Source: an uncultured Acinetobacter sp.
GTDB lineage: Bacteria; Pseudomonadota; Gammaproteobacteria; Pseudomonadales; Moraxellaceae
Reading direction: 5' to 3'
Assembly (NCBI GenBank): GCA_900766635.1
Contig: CAAFWA010000249.1
Location: 1 to 5,701, forward strand
DNA: 5,701 bases
Shown here piece by piece: positions 1 to 5,701 of the stretch (its first letter is position 1; every line of letters starts with the position of its first letter). The translations under genes were made by a program, and so were the position numbers. Under the pieces are notes generated by a model that searched no databases, had not been told where the DNA came from, and worked only from the letters and a program-made list of their open reading frames with translations.

Positions 1-1172
1 TCTTTATCGCCACGCCCTGATACAGTCACCACAATCTTCACCTCTTGAGGCATTTTAGGTGCTTCGCGAATAGCCCATGCGACCGCATGTGCACTTTCTA
101 ATGCAGGAACAATGCCCTCAACACGTGATAAAGTCATAAACGCATCTAAGCATTCTTGATCCGTTGCAGAGGTATATTCCACTCGACCTAAATCTTTAAG
201 CAAACTATGCTGTGGCCCAACCCCTGGATAATCTAAGCCTGAGGCAATTGAATGCACAGGTAAAGGTTCACCGTTTTCATCTTCAAGTACATAACATGCC
301 ATACCATGTAGTTGACTTGGCTTACCTAAAGTGAGTGTCGCTGAGTGCATGGTGGTGTTTAAACCGTGTCCTGCTGGCTCTACCCCCACTAATTGAACAT
401 CAGCATCATTTAAAAATGCGCTAAACGAACCCACGGCGTTGGAACCACCACCCACACAAGCCACCACATAATCTGGATTAACCCCAAAACGTTCTTGGCT
501 TTGTACTTTAATTTCATCACCAATAATCGCTTGGAAATCACGTACCATTTTTGGAAATGGATGTGGGCCAACCACCGAGCCAATTGCATAGATATAGTTT
601 TTTGGATCTTTTAAATATTCTTCAAATGCACTATCCACTGCATCTTTGAGTGTTGCCGTACCACGTGTGACAGCAATTAAATGGGCACCCAAAATTTTCA
701 TTTTCACAACATTAGGGTGTTCTTTTTCGATATCGACTTGTCCCATATGAATTTCACACGGAATCCCCACCAAGGCACAAGCCGTTGCCAACGCTACGCC
801 ATGCTGACCTGCACCTGTTTCAGCAATGACTTTGGTTTTACCCATATATTTAGCGAGTAGTGCTTCACCTAAACAATGATTAATTTTGTGTGCACCGGTA
901 TGGTTTAAGTCTTCACGTTTTAAGTAAATCTGTGCACCACCCAATTGTGCAGACAAACGCTTGGCATGAAACAATGGGCTAGGACGTCCTACATAATGCG
1001 CAAATAATTCTTTGAGTTCATTTTGAAATGCTTCGGTATGACGAATTTTTTCATATGCGATATTAATTTCATCCATGGCTTGCTTGAGTTCAGGTGAAAT
1101 AAACTGCCCACCATAGGCCCCAAAAAAACCCTCTGCATTCGGTAAAGCGATGCCATTGATTTGATATTGCAT
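1..1172 (-). CDS. trpB: TrpB-family PLP enzyme (tryptophan synthase beta subunit or divergent paralogue), 3' end cut by window
   Basis: 390 residues are readable without a break, from ATG at 1172 to S-G-R-G-D-K at the window edge. The usual TrpB length is about 400, so only some 10-20 residues are missing. TrpB condenses indole with L-serine to L-tryptophan using pyridoxal phosphate, in the cytoplasm and normally in an alpha2beta2 complex with TrpA. Visible landmarks: [14 protein letters not shown] with the PLP lysine at K96, AETGAGQHG with catalytic E118 and Q123, the phosphate-binding GGGSN at 241-245, D314 in [14 protein letters not shown]359 in PALES, and S385 in SGRGDK, which contacts the PLP ring nitrogen. 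A GAGAG Shine-Dalgarno site lies 7 nt before the ATG, and the gap to the VWA gene is 18 bp, so it is probably co-transcribed with moxR and VWA. Oddities: against Salmonella TrpB, recalled from memory, Arg141 is K150 and Arg175 is E184. The usual R-D-W is E-E-Y, and SISAG is SIASG. Membership of the TrpB family is certain; whether this is the housekeeping trpB or a second copy is open. Confidence 0.93.
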   Translation of the reverse strand, partial: MQYQINGIALPNAEGFFGAYGGQFISPELKQAMDEINIAYEKIRHTEAFQNELKELFAHYVGRPSPLFHAKRLSAQLGGAQIYLKREDLNHTGAHKINHCLGEALLAKYMGKTKVIAETGAGQHGVALATACALVGIPCEIHMGQVDIEKEHPNVVKMKILGAHLIAVTRGTATLKDAVDSAFEEYLKDPKNYIYAIGSVVGPHPFPKMVRDFQAIIGDEIKVQSQERFGVNPDYVVACVGGGSNAVGSFSAFLNDADVQLVGVEPAGHGLNTTMHSATLTLGKPSQLHGMACYVLEDENGEPLPVHSIASGLDYPGVGPQHSLLKDLGRVEYTSATDQECLDAFMTLSRVEGIVPALESAHAVAWAIREAPKMPQEVKIVVTVSGRGDK

Positions 1173-1190
1173 AAGATGTCTCTCATCAGT

Positions 1191-2378
1191 TTAACGCGCA
1201 AGATAACGAGTCAGATCTTCAAGACCATGTAAGGTCATGGGATACATATGATCGTCAAAAATTTGTTTAATCAGCCCAATGCTATACGTATATGACCAAT
1301 AATTTTGTTGCTCAGGGTTGAGCCACGCCGTTTTATCAAAATGTTGACGTAAGCGTTGTAGCCACACTTGCCCTGCTTCATCATTCATATATTCAACCGA
1401 GCCACCGACTGAGGTAATTTCATAGGGCGCCATGCTCGCATCACCCACCACAATCACCCGATAATCACGCCCATAGGTATTCAATAAATCAAAAGTCTGC
1501 ATACGCGTGGCTGAACGGCGTTGATTGTCTTTCCATACATAGTCATATAAACAATTATGGAAATAAAAGTACTCTAAACTTTTAAACTCATTTTTAGCCG
1601 CACTAAACAATTGTTCACATTGGCGAATGTGGGCATCCATTGAGCCACCCACATCAAATAGCATCAGTACTTTGACACGGTTACGGCGCTCTGGCCTCAA
1701 TTGCACATCTAAGATGCCTTGTTGAGCGGTGGCTTGAATAGTGCCATCGATATCTAGTTCTTCGGCTGCACCTTGACGAGCAAATTGGCGTAAGCGTCGC
1801 AGCGCCATTTGCATTTGCCGAGTGCCTAAGGGTTGATCATCATCGAGATTGCGATAATGACGTTGTTCCCACACTTTCACAGCTGAACGTTTGCGACTTG
1901 GCCCACCAATACGCACGCCCTCGGGATGATCGCCATAGGCACCAAAAGGTGAAGTTCCTCCTGTGCCAATCATTTTATTGCCGCCTTGATGCTTTTTATG
2001 TTGCTCACGTAAGCGTTGCTCTAACATCTTCATCAGTTCTTCTAAAGAACCTGCTTTTTGTAGGGCTTGGCGTTGTTCAGGGGTTAAATTTTTTTCAAGT
2101 AATTCTAAATCAAACCAACTTTTCGGCAGCTTGTGTACGTGTGTCAGGAGTTGATCAAGATCAAAGGTACTCACCCCTTGAAAATAATCTTGCATGGCAC
2201 GATCAAACTTGTCAAAAAAGCGCTCGTCTTTGACCATAATAGTACGGGTAAGTTGATAAAACTCATCTTGATCGGCAAAGACTAAGCCTTGAGCCACGGC
2301 GTGATTTAAATCAATCAATTCACGTGTAGAGACGGGAATGCCATATTGACGTAAGGTATAAAATAATCGCACAAACAT
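1191..2378 (-). CDS. VWA domain protein, CoxE-like, partner of the MoxR ATPase
   Basis: 395 residues, complete. The N-terminal half (about 1-125) is helical and charged. A glycine-rich linker follows at about 132-149, then a basic stretch and a C-terminal von Willebrand factor A domain from about 232. The metal-ion-dependent adhesion site (MIDAS) reads D242-V-G-G-S246-M-D, so the first serine of the usual DxSxS is glycine; the later MIDAS acidic residue is probably D313 in VVGDASM. The aromatic stretch LEYFYFHNCLYDYVW (268-282) follows the first helix of the fold, as I remember it in this bacterial CoxE-like group. No signal peptide or membrane segment is seen, so it is probably cytoplasmic. 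Such proteins work with MoxR ATPases as adaptors that bind clients during protein-complex maturation or metal insertion. The gene starts 15 bp after moxR and is followed 18 bp later by the TrpB-family gene. The client is unknown. Confidence 0.88.
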   Translation of the reverse strand: MFVRLFYTLRQYGIPVSTRELIDLNHAVAQGLVFADQDEFYQLTRTIMVKDERFFDKFDRAMQDYFQGVSTFDLDQLLTHVHKLPKSWFDLELLEKNLTPEQRQALQKAGSLEELMKMLEQRLREQHKKHQGGNKMIGTGGTSPFGAYGDHPEGVRIGGPSRKRSAVKVWEQRHYRNLDDDQPLGTRQMQMALRRLRQFARQGAAEELDIDGTIQATAQQGILDVQLRPERRNRVKVLMLFDVGGSMDAHIRQCEQLFSAAKNEFKSLEYFYFHNCLYDYVWKDNQRRSATRMQTFDLLNTYGRDYRVIVVGDASMAPYEITSVGGSVEYMNDEAGQVWLQRLRQHFDKTAWLNPEQQNYWSYTYSIGLIKQIFDDHMYPMTLHGLEDLTRYLAR

Positions 2379-2388
2379 AAGGCGATTA

Positions 2389-2395
2389 CTCCTTT
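2389..2395 (-). promoter_or_regulatory. Ribosome binding site of the VWA gene, overlapping the moxR stop
   Basis: On the minus strand the sequence reads TTAAAGGAGT-N9-ATG, with AAAGGAG a near-consensus Shine-Dalgarno site 10 nt before the VWA start. Its first two bases are the last two of the moxR TAA stop. Ribosomes ending moxR translation therefore sit on the VWA initiation region, which suggests translational coupling and matched production of the two partners. It is the strongest ribosome binding site in the operon and confirms the start at 2378. Confidence 0.8.
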
Positions 2396-3242
2396 AACGA
2401 CGCGACATAAATGCGAGACGTTCAAGCAACTGCACATCTTGCTCGTTTTTTAGCAATGCCCCATATAAAGGTGGAATCGCCTGACTTGGATCATGTTGTG
2501 CTAAAAGATTGTCTGGCATGTCATCGGCCATCAACAGACTTAACCAATCAATTAACTCTGACGTTGAGGGTGGTTTTTTAAGCCCCGGCATTTGACGCAG
2601 CTTAAAGAAAATCTGTAGAGCGTCATTGACCAATTGCGCTGCAATATTGGGAAAGTGCACCGCAATAATTTGACGCATGGTGGCTTCGTCAGGGAACTCA
2701 ATATAATGAAAGAAACAACGACGCAAAAAGGCATCTGGCAATTCTTTTTCATTATTTGAGGTAATAATCACAATTGGACGGTGTTTGGCGGTAATCGTTT
2801 CGCCTGTTTCATACACAAAAAACGACATTTTATCGAGTTCGTGTAATAAATCGTTAGGAAATTCGATATCTGCTTTATCAATTTCATCAATTAACAATAC
2901 ACAGCGTTCATCTGTAGTAAAAGCCTGCCACAATTTACCGGGCTTAATATAGTTTTTAATGTCATAAACACGATCATCACCTAACTGACTATCACGCAAA
3001 CGTGATACGGCATCATACTCATACAAGCCTTGTTGGGCTTTGGTGGTGGATTTAATCTGCCAAGTGAGTAAAGGCAAACCAAGACTCTCGGCCAATTGCT
3101 CAGCAAGTAAAGTTTTACCTGTCCCCGGCTCGCCTTTAATTAACAGTGGTTTTTGTAAATGGCGTGCCGCTTTAACAGCTAATTTTAAACTGTCTGTCGC
3201 AATATACTGTGCACTGCCTGAAAATTGTGTTTGATCGTTCAT
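2394..3242 (-). CDS. MoxR-family AAA+ ATPase
   Basis: 282 residues, complete. It is a single AAA+ module in the size range of compact MoxR proteins. Walker A is GEPGTGKT at 37-44 and Walker B is VLLIDEID with D119-E120. Sensor 1 is TSNNEKELPD at 161-170, followed by the arginine pair in AFLRR (R174, R175), the likely arginine finger. The C-terminal lid holds PSTSELIDW at 225-233, a typical MoxR sensor-2 region. It should be a cytoplasmic ring ATPase that uses ATP hydrolysis to remodel a client with its VWA partner encoded next. In known systems (MoxR, CoxD/CoxE, NorQ/NorD, RavA/ViaA) such pairs activate metalloenzymes or membrane complexes. The ATG at 3242 has AGGGA 5 nt upstream, and the gap from the preceding membrane-protein gene is 28 bp. 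The family is clear; the substrate cannot be read from the sequence. Confidence 0.92.
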   Translation of the reverse strand: MNDQTQFSGSAQYIATDSLKLAVKAARHLQKPLLIKGEPGTGKTLLAEQLAESLGLPLLTWQIKSTTKAQQGLYEYDAVSRLRDSQLGDDRVYDIKNYIKPGKLWQAFTTDERCVLLIDEIDKADIEFPNDLLHELDKMSFFVYETGETITAKHRPIVIITSNNEKELPDAFLRRCFFHYIEFPDEATMRQIIAVHFPNIAAQLVNDALQIFFKLRQMPGLKKPPSTSELIDWLSLLMADDMPDNLLAQHDPSQAIPPLYGALLKNEQDVQLLERLAFMSRR

Positions 3243-3270
3243 CCCTGTCCCTAATTGTCTTTATTGATTC

Positions 3271-3633
3271 TTATAAGGGTGATTGTACTTGCGTTTTATT
3301 GCTCTGATATTTAGACCAGCAATAACCCAAAATTGCACCTACACCAATCACCAATAAAATATTGGCAGTGTTTGACCAGACCAAAGACATATCTTTGGTT
3401 AATACACCAAAAATTAAACCAAATGTAGCTGGTGCAAGTGCTGCGTTATTCCCCTCTGAAACCGTTGGGGTTAACAAGATGGCAAAACATACAATCCATG
3501 TGATGCCACCGAGCAGTTTAGGTAGGCGTTTTGCAATTAAATACCAGCACCATAAAATAATCGCACTTCCGCCTAAATAAACCGTGATTGCAATCAGGTC
3601 TTCAGGAATGGCATCTAAAAAAGTCAAATCCAT
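3271..3633 (-). CDS. Small multi-helix membrane protein of unknown function
   Basis: 120 residues, not recognised as a named family. Hydrophobic stretches lie at about 13-33, 40-56, 64-79 and 88-106, so three or four transmembrane helices are likely. The basic loop AKRLPK (34-39) between the first two helices is probably cytoplasmic. No cleavable signal peptide or conserved catalytic motif is visible; the tail SKYQSNKTQVQSPL is polar. The start has a clear GGGAG Shine-Dalgarno site 6 nt before the ATG. The gene sits 21 bp after ycgL and 28 bp before moxR on the same strand, so it belongs to the same probable operon. It could be an inner-membrane partner or client of the MoxR/VWA pair, as membrane proteins are in several MoxR operons, but position alone supports this. 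Coding status is supported by the open frame, the Shine-Dalgarno site and coherent helices. Confidence 0.75.
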   Translation of the reverse strand: MDLTFLDAIPEDLIAITVYLGGSAIILWCWYLIAKRLPKLLGGITWIVCFAILLTPTVSEGNNAALAPATFGLIFGVLTKDMSLVWSNTANILLVIGVGAILGYCWSKYQSNKTQVQSPL

Positions 3634-3654
3634 TTCTTCTCTCCCGATAAATTT

Positions 3655-3957
3655 TTAAGCACCGCGTAGCCCTTCAGGCTCTACAGCATTGGGGTTAATT
3701 AAACCCTCTGGTGGCATTTGCAAGAAAAAGCCTTGAGTTGAAATTGAATCCATCACATGTAACACATTGACACGTGCTAATTTACGCTCTGCATGTAGCT
3801 GTAAATGCATTACAAATGTCGCACGACCAAAAGGTGCACGTAATGCCTCAGGCAAAGCCAATAGTGGATCAAAATCTTCCGCTTGATCTTCACTTGGACG
3901 TGCAACGTATAAATACATTTCGTCTTTTTTGCTCGATTTATAAATAGAACAGTACAT
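3655..3957 (-). CDS. ycgL: YcgL domain-containing protein
   Basis: 100 residues from the chosen ATG at 3957. It begins [21 protein letters not shown], matching the usual YcgL opening (M-x-C-x-I-Y-K-S-x-K). The conserved core [12 protein letters not shown] and RKLARVNVL is followed by the tail [16 protein letters not shown], the hallmark of the family. YcgL is a small cytoplasmic protein of about 100 residues, widespread in gammaproteobacteria; its biochemical role is not established. The frame is open further upstream, to an ATG at 3966 and a TTG at 3990, but family length and the N-terminal motif favour 3957. None of the three starts has a good Shine-Dalgarno site. It follows rnd, as in other gammaproteobacteria such as pseudomonads (from memory), and is the first gene of the five-gene row leading to the TrpB-family gene. 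Confidence 0.92.
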   Translation of the reverse strand: MYCSIYKSSKKDEMYLYVARPSEDQAEDFDPLLALPEALRAPFGRATFVMHLQLHAERKLARVNVLHVMDSISTQGFFLQMPPEGLINPNAVEPEGLRGA

Positions 3958-4003
3958 AGAACTCATAACACCACGAAAAACAGCCGACAAGAAAAAAGAC
4001 AGC

Positions 4004-4022
4004 GTTCAATTTAAAACTGAAC
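4004..4022. repeat. 19-bp near-perfect inverted repeat in the ycgL leader
   Basis: The plus strand reads GTTCAATTTAAAACTGAAC. The two 9-base arms around a central A match except for one position, which would be a G-U pair in minus-strand RNA. It lies downstream of the candidate -10 and upstream of ycgL, with a run of six T on the minus strand at 3992-3997, six bases past the repeat. It could be an operator, a weak attenuator or terminator between rnd and ycgL, or chance in AT-rich DNA. Confidence 0.4.
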
Positions 4023-4045
4023 ATCTGCCTTTTTATAATACTGAA

Positions 4046-4075
4046 ATATTAAGCCTTTGGGGAAACAATTGTAAA
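4046..4075 (-). promoter_or_regulatory. Possible sigma70 promoter of the ycgL-moxR-VWA-trpB row
   Basis: The minus strand carries TTTACA (4070-4075, 5 of 6 to the -35 consensus), an 18-bp spacer, and TAATAT (4046-4051, 4 of 6 to the -10). Transcription would begin near 4039, leaving a leader of about 80 nt before ycgL. The site starts just past the rnd stop, in the largest gap upstream of the five-gene row. No convincing terminator follows rnd, so read-through from rnd is also possible. Confidence 0.35.
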
Positions 4076-4088
4076 GCGTGATCTGAGC

Positions 4089-5207
4089 TTAAGCACGGCG
4101 CAGTAGATCGTGTGCCAATACCTCAATTAACGGCTGAGTCATCAAAGCATCACGCCAACCTAATAAATAAGCTGGCAAGCTATTGCGATCAGAATTCGAG
4201 ATCACATGTTGATAGAGCGCATTCATCCATTTTTTGCGCATCAACACTTCTTTGGGAATACCTGTTTGTGTTACAGCTTGGTTGAGTACCTGTTCAATTT
4301 TGTCAGACAATTCTTTTGAAGCACGCATAGGACGTGGTAACTTTTCAGGCCAATGTTCAGGCTCAGGTAAATCTTGCAATAACGCTAGAATAGTTTTGCC
4401 ATATTCGCGCACAATATTTGGACGGATATCTTTAATTGCAGCCAATAAATACGGGTTACGTGGGTTTTTCTCCACCAAATCCATCAAGCTTGAATTTTTA
4501 AGTACAAAACTTTTTGGAATATTTAAGGCTTTGGCCAATTCATCCCGCCATAGCGCTAAACGCTGTAATTGCATCAATTGACGCCGTGAATGACGATAAT
4601 TTCCCACATCTTGATACAAAAGTTCTTGAGGCGTGCTTTGCCCAATTTCTTCAGTTAAATGACGACAATCTTCAATTACCCAATCTAACAGGCCTTTACT
4701 AACAAGCTCATGTTTGATTTTTTCAGCAAGTTGCATAAGGTATAACACATCATTGGCCGCATAGGTCAGTTGCTCTTGACTTAACGGCCGTGCCAACCAA
4801 TCAGAGCGGGTTTGGTCTTTATCAATGTCAATATTGAGTAAGGTTTTTAGTGCGTTTTGATAACTCACTTGCAAGCCATAACCTAAAAAAGACAGTGCAA
4901 CTTGCGTATCAAACACATTATTTAAATTTTTTTGACCCGCATAATGATAAATCAGATCAATATCTTCACCACAGGCATGAAAAATATTTTGTTTAGCAGC
5001 AAAAATTTTATCCCAAAATTGATTGAAATCTAAACTTGTTCCATCAAGTAAATAAACTCGATCATTCACATTAATCTGAAACACACCGAGCTTTGGCCAT
5101 AAAGTATCGACTTTAATAAATTCGGTATCTAGACCATAGATTGAGCACTGCTCCATTTGTTTTAAAATAAAGTCGAAGTCTTTTTGCTTTTGAATGAATT
5201 GAAACAT
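4089..5207 (-). CDS. rnd: Ribonuclease D
   Basis: 372 residues from the chosen ATG at 5207, close to the E. coli enzyme (about 375). RNase D is a cytoplasmic, metal-dependent 3'-5' exoribonuclease that helps trim tRNA and other stable RNA 3' ends. The DEDDy exonuclease domain shows D27-T-E29-F (motif I), H-A-C-G-E-D82 (motif II), and Y149-A-A-N-D153 (motif III). WLARPL lies at 137-142, as in E. coli. An HRDC nucleic-acid-binding domain follows at about 209-280, beginning RQLMQLQRLALWRDELA. Two earlier in-frame ATGs exist, at 5222 and 5243. The start at 5207 (MFQFIQKQK) best fits the position of the family N-terminus relative to motif I, but none of the three has a clear Shine-Dalgarno site. 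The gene follows recR but is separated from it by a strong terminator, so it probably has its own promoter. Function is firmly assigned; the exact start is not. Confidence 0.95.
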   Translation of the reverse strand: MFQFIQKQKDFDFILKQMEQCSIYGLDTEFIKVDTLWPKLGVFQINVNDRVYLLDGTSLDFNQFWDKIFAAKQNIFHACGEDIDLIYHYAGQKNLNNVFDTQVALSFLGYGLQVSYQNALKTLLNIDIDKDQTRSDWLARPLSQEQLTYAANDVLYLMQLAEKIKHELVSKGLLDWVIEDCRHLTEEIGQSTPQELLYQDVGNYRHSRRQLMQLQRLALWRDELAKALNIPKSFVLKNSSLMDLVEKNPRNPYLLAAIKDIRPNIVREYGKTILALLQDLPEPEHWPEKLPRPMRASKELSDKIEQVLNQAVTQTGIPKEVLMRKKWMNALYQHVISNSDRNSLPAYLLGWRDALMTQPLIEVLAHDLLRRA

Positions 5208-5256
5208 GCCGAAAATTATCATGGGATGGTTTTTAAACCACATTATTTTAGCGCGC

Positions 5257-5271
5257 TCTATACAATATAGA
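5257..5271. repeat. 15-bp inverted repeat overlapping the possible rnd -10 box
   Basis: TCTATA-CAA-TATAGA is a perfect 6-bp dyad with a 3-bp centre. It covers the candidate -10 box and is followed on its left by the palindrome AGCGCGCT (5250-5257). It could be an operator for rnd, but short AT dyads are common in such DNA. Confidence 0.25.
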
Positions 5272-5291
5272 TATAAAAAAAACCTTAATAA
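5264..5291 (-). promoter_or_regulatory. Possible rnd promoter
   Basis: The minus strand has TTATTA (5286-5291, 4 of 6 to -35), a 16-bp T-rich spacer and TATATT (5264-5269, 5 of 6 to -10). Transcription would start near 5257, with the GC-rich GAGCGCGC close to the start point. The 138-bp gap from 5244 to 5381 holds no gene; beyond this promoter and the recR terminator I see only AT-rich DNA. The assignment is tentative, because AT-rich DNA gives many such matches. Confidence 0.35.
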
Positions 5292-5360
5292 CGTGACTTA
5301 TCAGGCTATTTATTGAAAATATCTCGGGAATATACACAAACAGTTATATTTTTTTTATAT

Positions 5361-5393
5361 AAAAACAAAAACGCATAAAAATTATTTCATGCG
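5361..5393 (-). terminator. Intrinsic terminator of recR, overlapping its stop codon
   Basis: In minus-strand RNA the stem is CGCAUGAAA (5393-5385) paired with UUUUAUGCG (5380-5372), nine base pairs with one G-U, closed by a UAAU loop (5384-5381). It is followed by UUUUUGUUUUU (5371-5361). The right arm encodes the last recR codons (CGC ATG AAA), and the loop contains the TAA stop. The stem is rather AU-rich, but the long U-tract makes a rho-independent terminator likely. It should separate recR from rnd transcription. Confidence 0.75.
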
Positions 5394-5701
5394 CATTCGA
5401 TTATGTACGGCTTGGCTTAAAGTATGACTATCGACATATTCAAGCTCGCCACCTTGCGGTACGCCTTGGGCAATACGACTCATGCTCAGGGGTAAATGCT
5501 TACTTGCCTCTAATAAATAGTGCGCCGTGGCTTGACCCTCTACCGTGGCATTGGTGGCTAAAATCACCTCTTTAATATGACCTTGGCTTAAACGCTCTAG
5601 TAAATAGGGAATGCCAATTTCTTCAGGCCCTATCCCATCAAGCGGTGATAAATGCCCGCCCAATACATGATATTTACCCCGAAAGCTACCACTTTGTTCA
5701 A
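5382..5701 (-). CDS. recR: Recombination protein RecR, C-terminal half (5' end outside window)
   Basis: 105 in-frame residues are present, out of about 198 in the family; the frame is open to the window edge, so the start lies beyond 5701. RecR works with RecO (and RecF) to load RecA on single-stranded DNA covered by SSB during gap repair in the cytoplasm. The fragment begins [30 protein letters not shown], a RecR signature, and continues through the TOPRIM core [19 protein letters not shown]. It ends with the C-terminal motif [20 protein letters not shown] and a basic tail, NRMRMK. The N-terminal helix-hairpin-helix and zinc finger would be in the missing part. An internal TTG at 5663 is not a start, since conserved RecR sequence continues upstream of it. 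The gene ends in a terminator overlapping its stop. Confidence 0.95.
   Translation of the reverse strand, partial: EQSGSFRGKYHVLGGHLSPLDGIGPEEIGIPYLLERLSQGHIKEVILATNATVEGQATAHYLLEASKHLPLSMSRIAQGVPQGGELEYVDSHTLSQAVHNRMRMK

Noticed and set aside
1173..1190. trp attenuator or leader peptide before the TrpB-family gene
   Set aside because: The gap is only 18 bp, with no hairpin and no tryptophan-rich small frame.
989..1201. 70-residue open frame on the minus strand
   Set aside because: It lies out of frame over the 5' part of the TrpB-family gene, whose frame is continuous and fully conserved; it is a shadow.
1898..2233. Plus-strand open frames opposite VWA, moxR, the membrane protein and rnd (also 3040-3234, 3362-3580, 4234-4581 and 4514-4702)
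   Set aside because: All lie antisense to well-supported genes, have no recognisable motifs or ribosome sites, and have composition expected of shadows.
2552..2752. 66-residue minus-strand frame within moxR
   Set aside because: It is out of frame with the conserved MoxR lid region and has no family features.
3958..3990. Longer YcgL start at TTG 3990 (111 residues)
   Set aside because: The extra 11 residues precede the conserved YcgL N-terminus and give an atypical length; there is no ribosome site.
4004..4022. Acinetobacter UmuDAb/SOS box
   Set aside because: The UmuDAb site is TTGAA-N6-TTCAA; here the half-sites have the opposite orientation and different spacing.
1..5701. Mobile element, CRISPR array, tRNA or defence island
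   Set aside because: No transposase, direct-repeat array, tRNA-like cloverleaf or defence domain was seen. MoxR/VWA pairs occur in some defence contexts, but the neighbours here are core genes.

Overview
The window is AT-rich chromosomal DNA from a gammaproteobacterium. The best fit is Acinetobacter or a close Moraxellaceae relative, judged from the remembered similarity of the YcgL and RNase D proteins, the low-GC codon use and the recR - rnd - ycgL gene order. This is an inference; no search was run. All recognisable genes lie on the minus strand, so transcription runs from right to left.

Right end (about 5700 to 5250): the C-terminal half of recR (recombination mediator, TOPRIM domain). 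It ends in a strong intrinsic terminator whose stem-loop overlaps the last codons and the stop. A 138-bp AT-rich gap follows, with a possible promoter for rnd. Centre right (5207 to 3957): rnd (ribonuclease D), then a 131-bp stretch up to the chosen ycgL start with a possible sigma70 promoter and a 19-bp near-palindrome.

Left two thirds (3957 to 1): a tightly packed row of five genes. In transcription order these are ycgL, a 120-residue multi-helix membrane protein of unknown function, a MoxR-type AAA+ ATPase, a CoxE-like von Willebrand factor A (VWA) protein, and a TrpB-family PLP enzyme cut by the window edge. Gaps are 15 to 28 bp, each downstream gene has a Shine-Dalgarno-like site, and no terminator is visible between them, so they are probably one operon. 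MoxR and VWA proteins usually act as a pair that remodels or matures a client protein or complex.

The most interesting point is the last gene. It keeps the catalytic residues of tryptophan synthase beta, but residues that couple beta to alpha in the enteric enzyme are changed (Arg141 to Lys, Arg175 to Glu by my alignment). It also follows a MoxR/VWA pair rather than other trp genes in the visible sequence. It may be a specialised TrpB paralogue, possibly linked to the MoxR/VWA pair. The other genes are ordinary core genes. No RNA genes, CRISPR arrays, insertion sequences or prophage remnants were seen.
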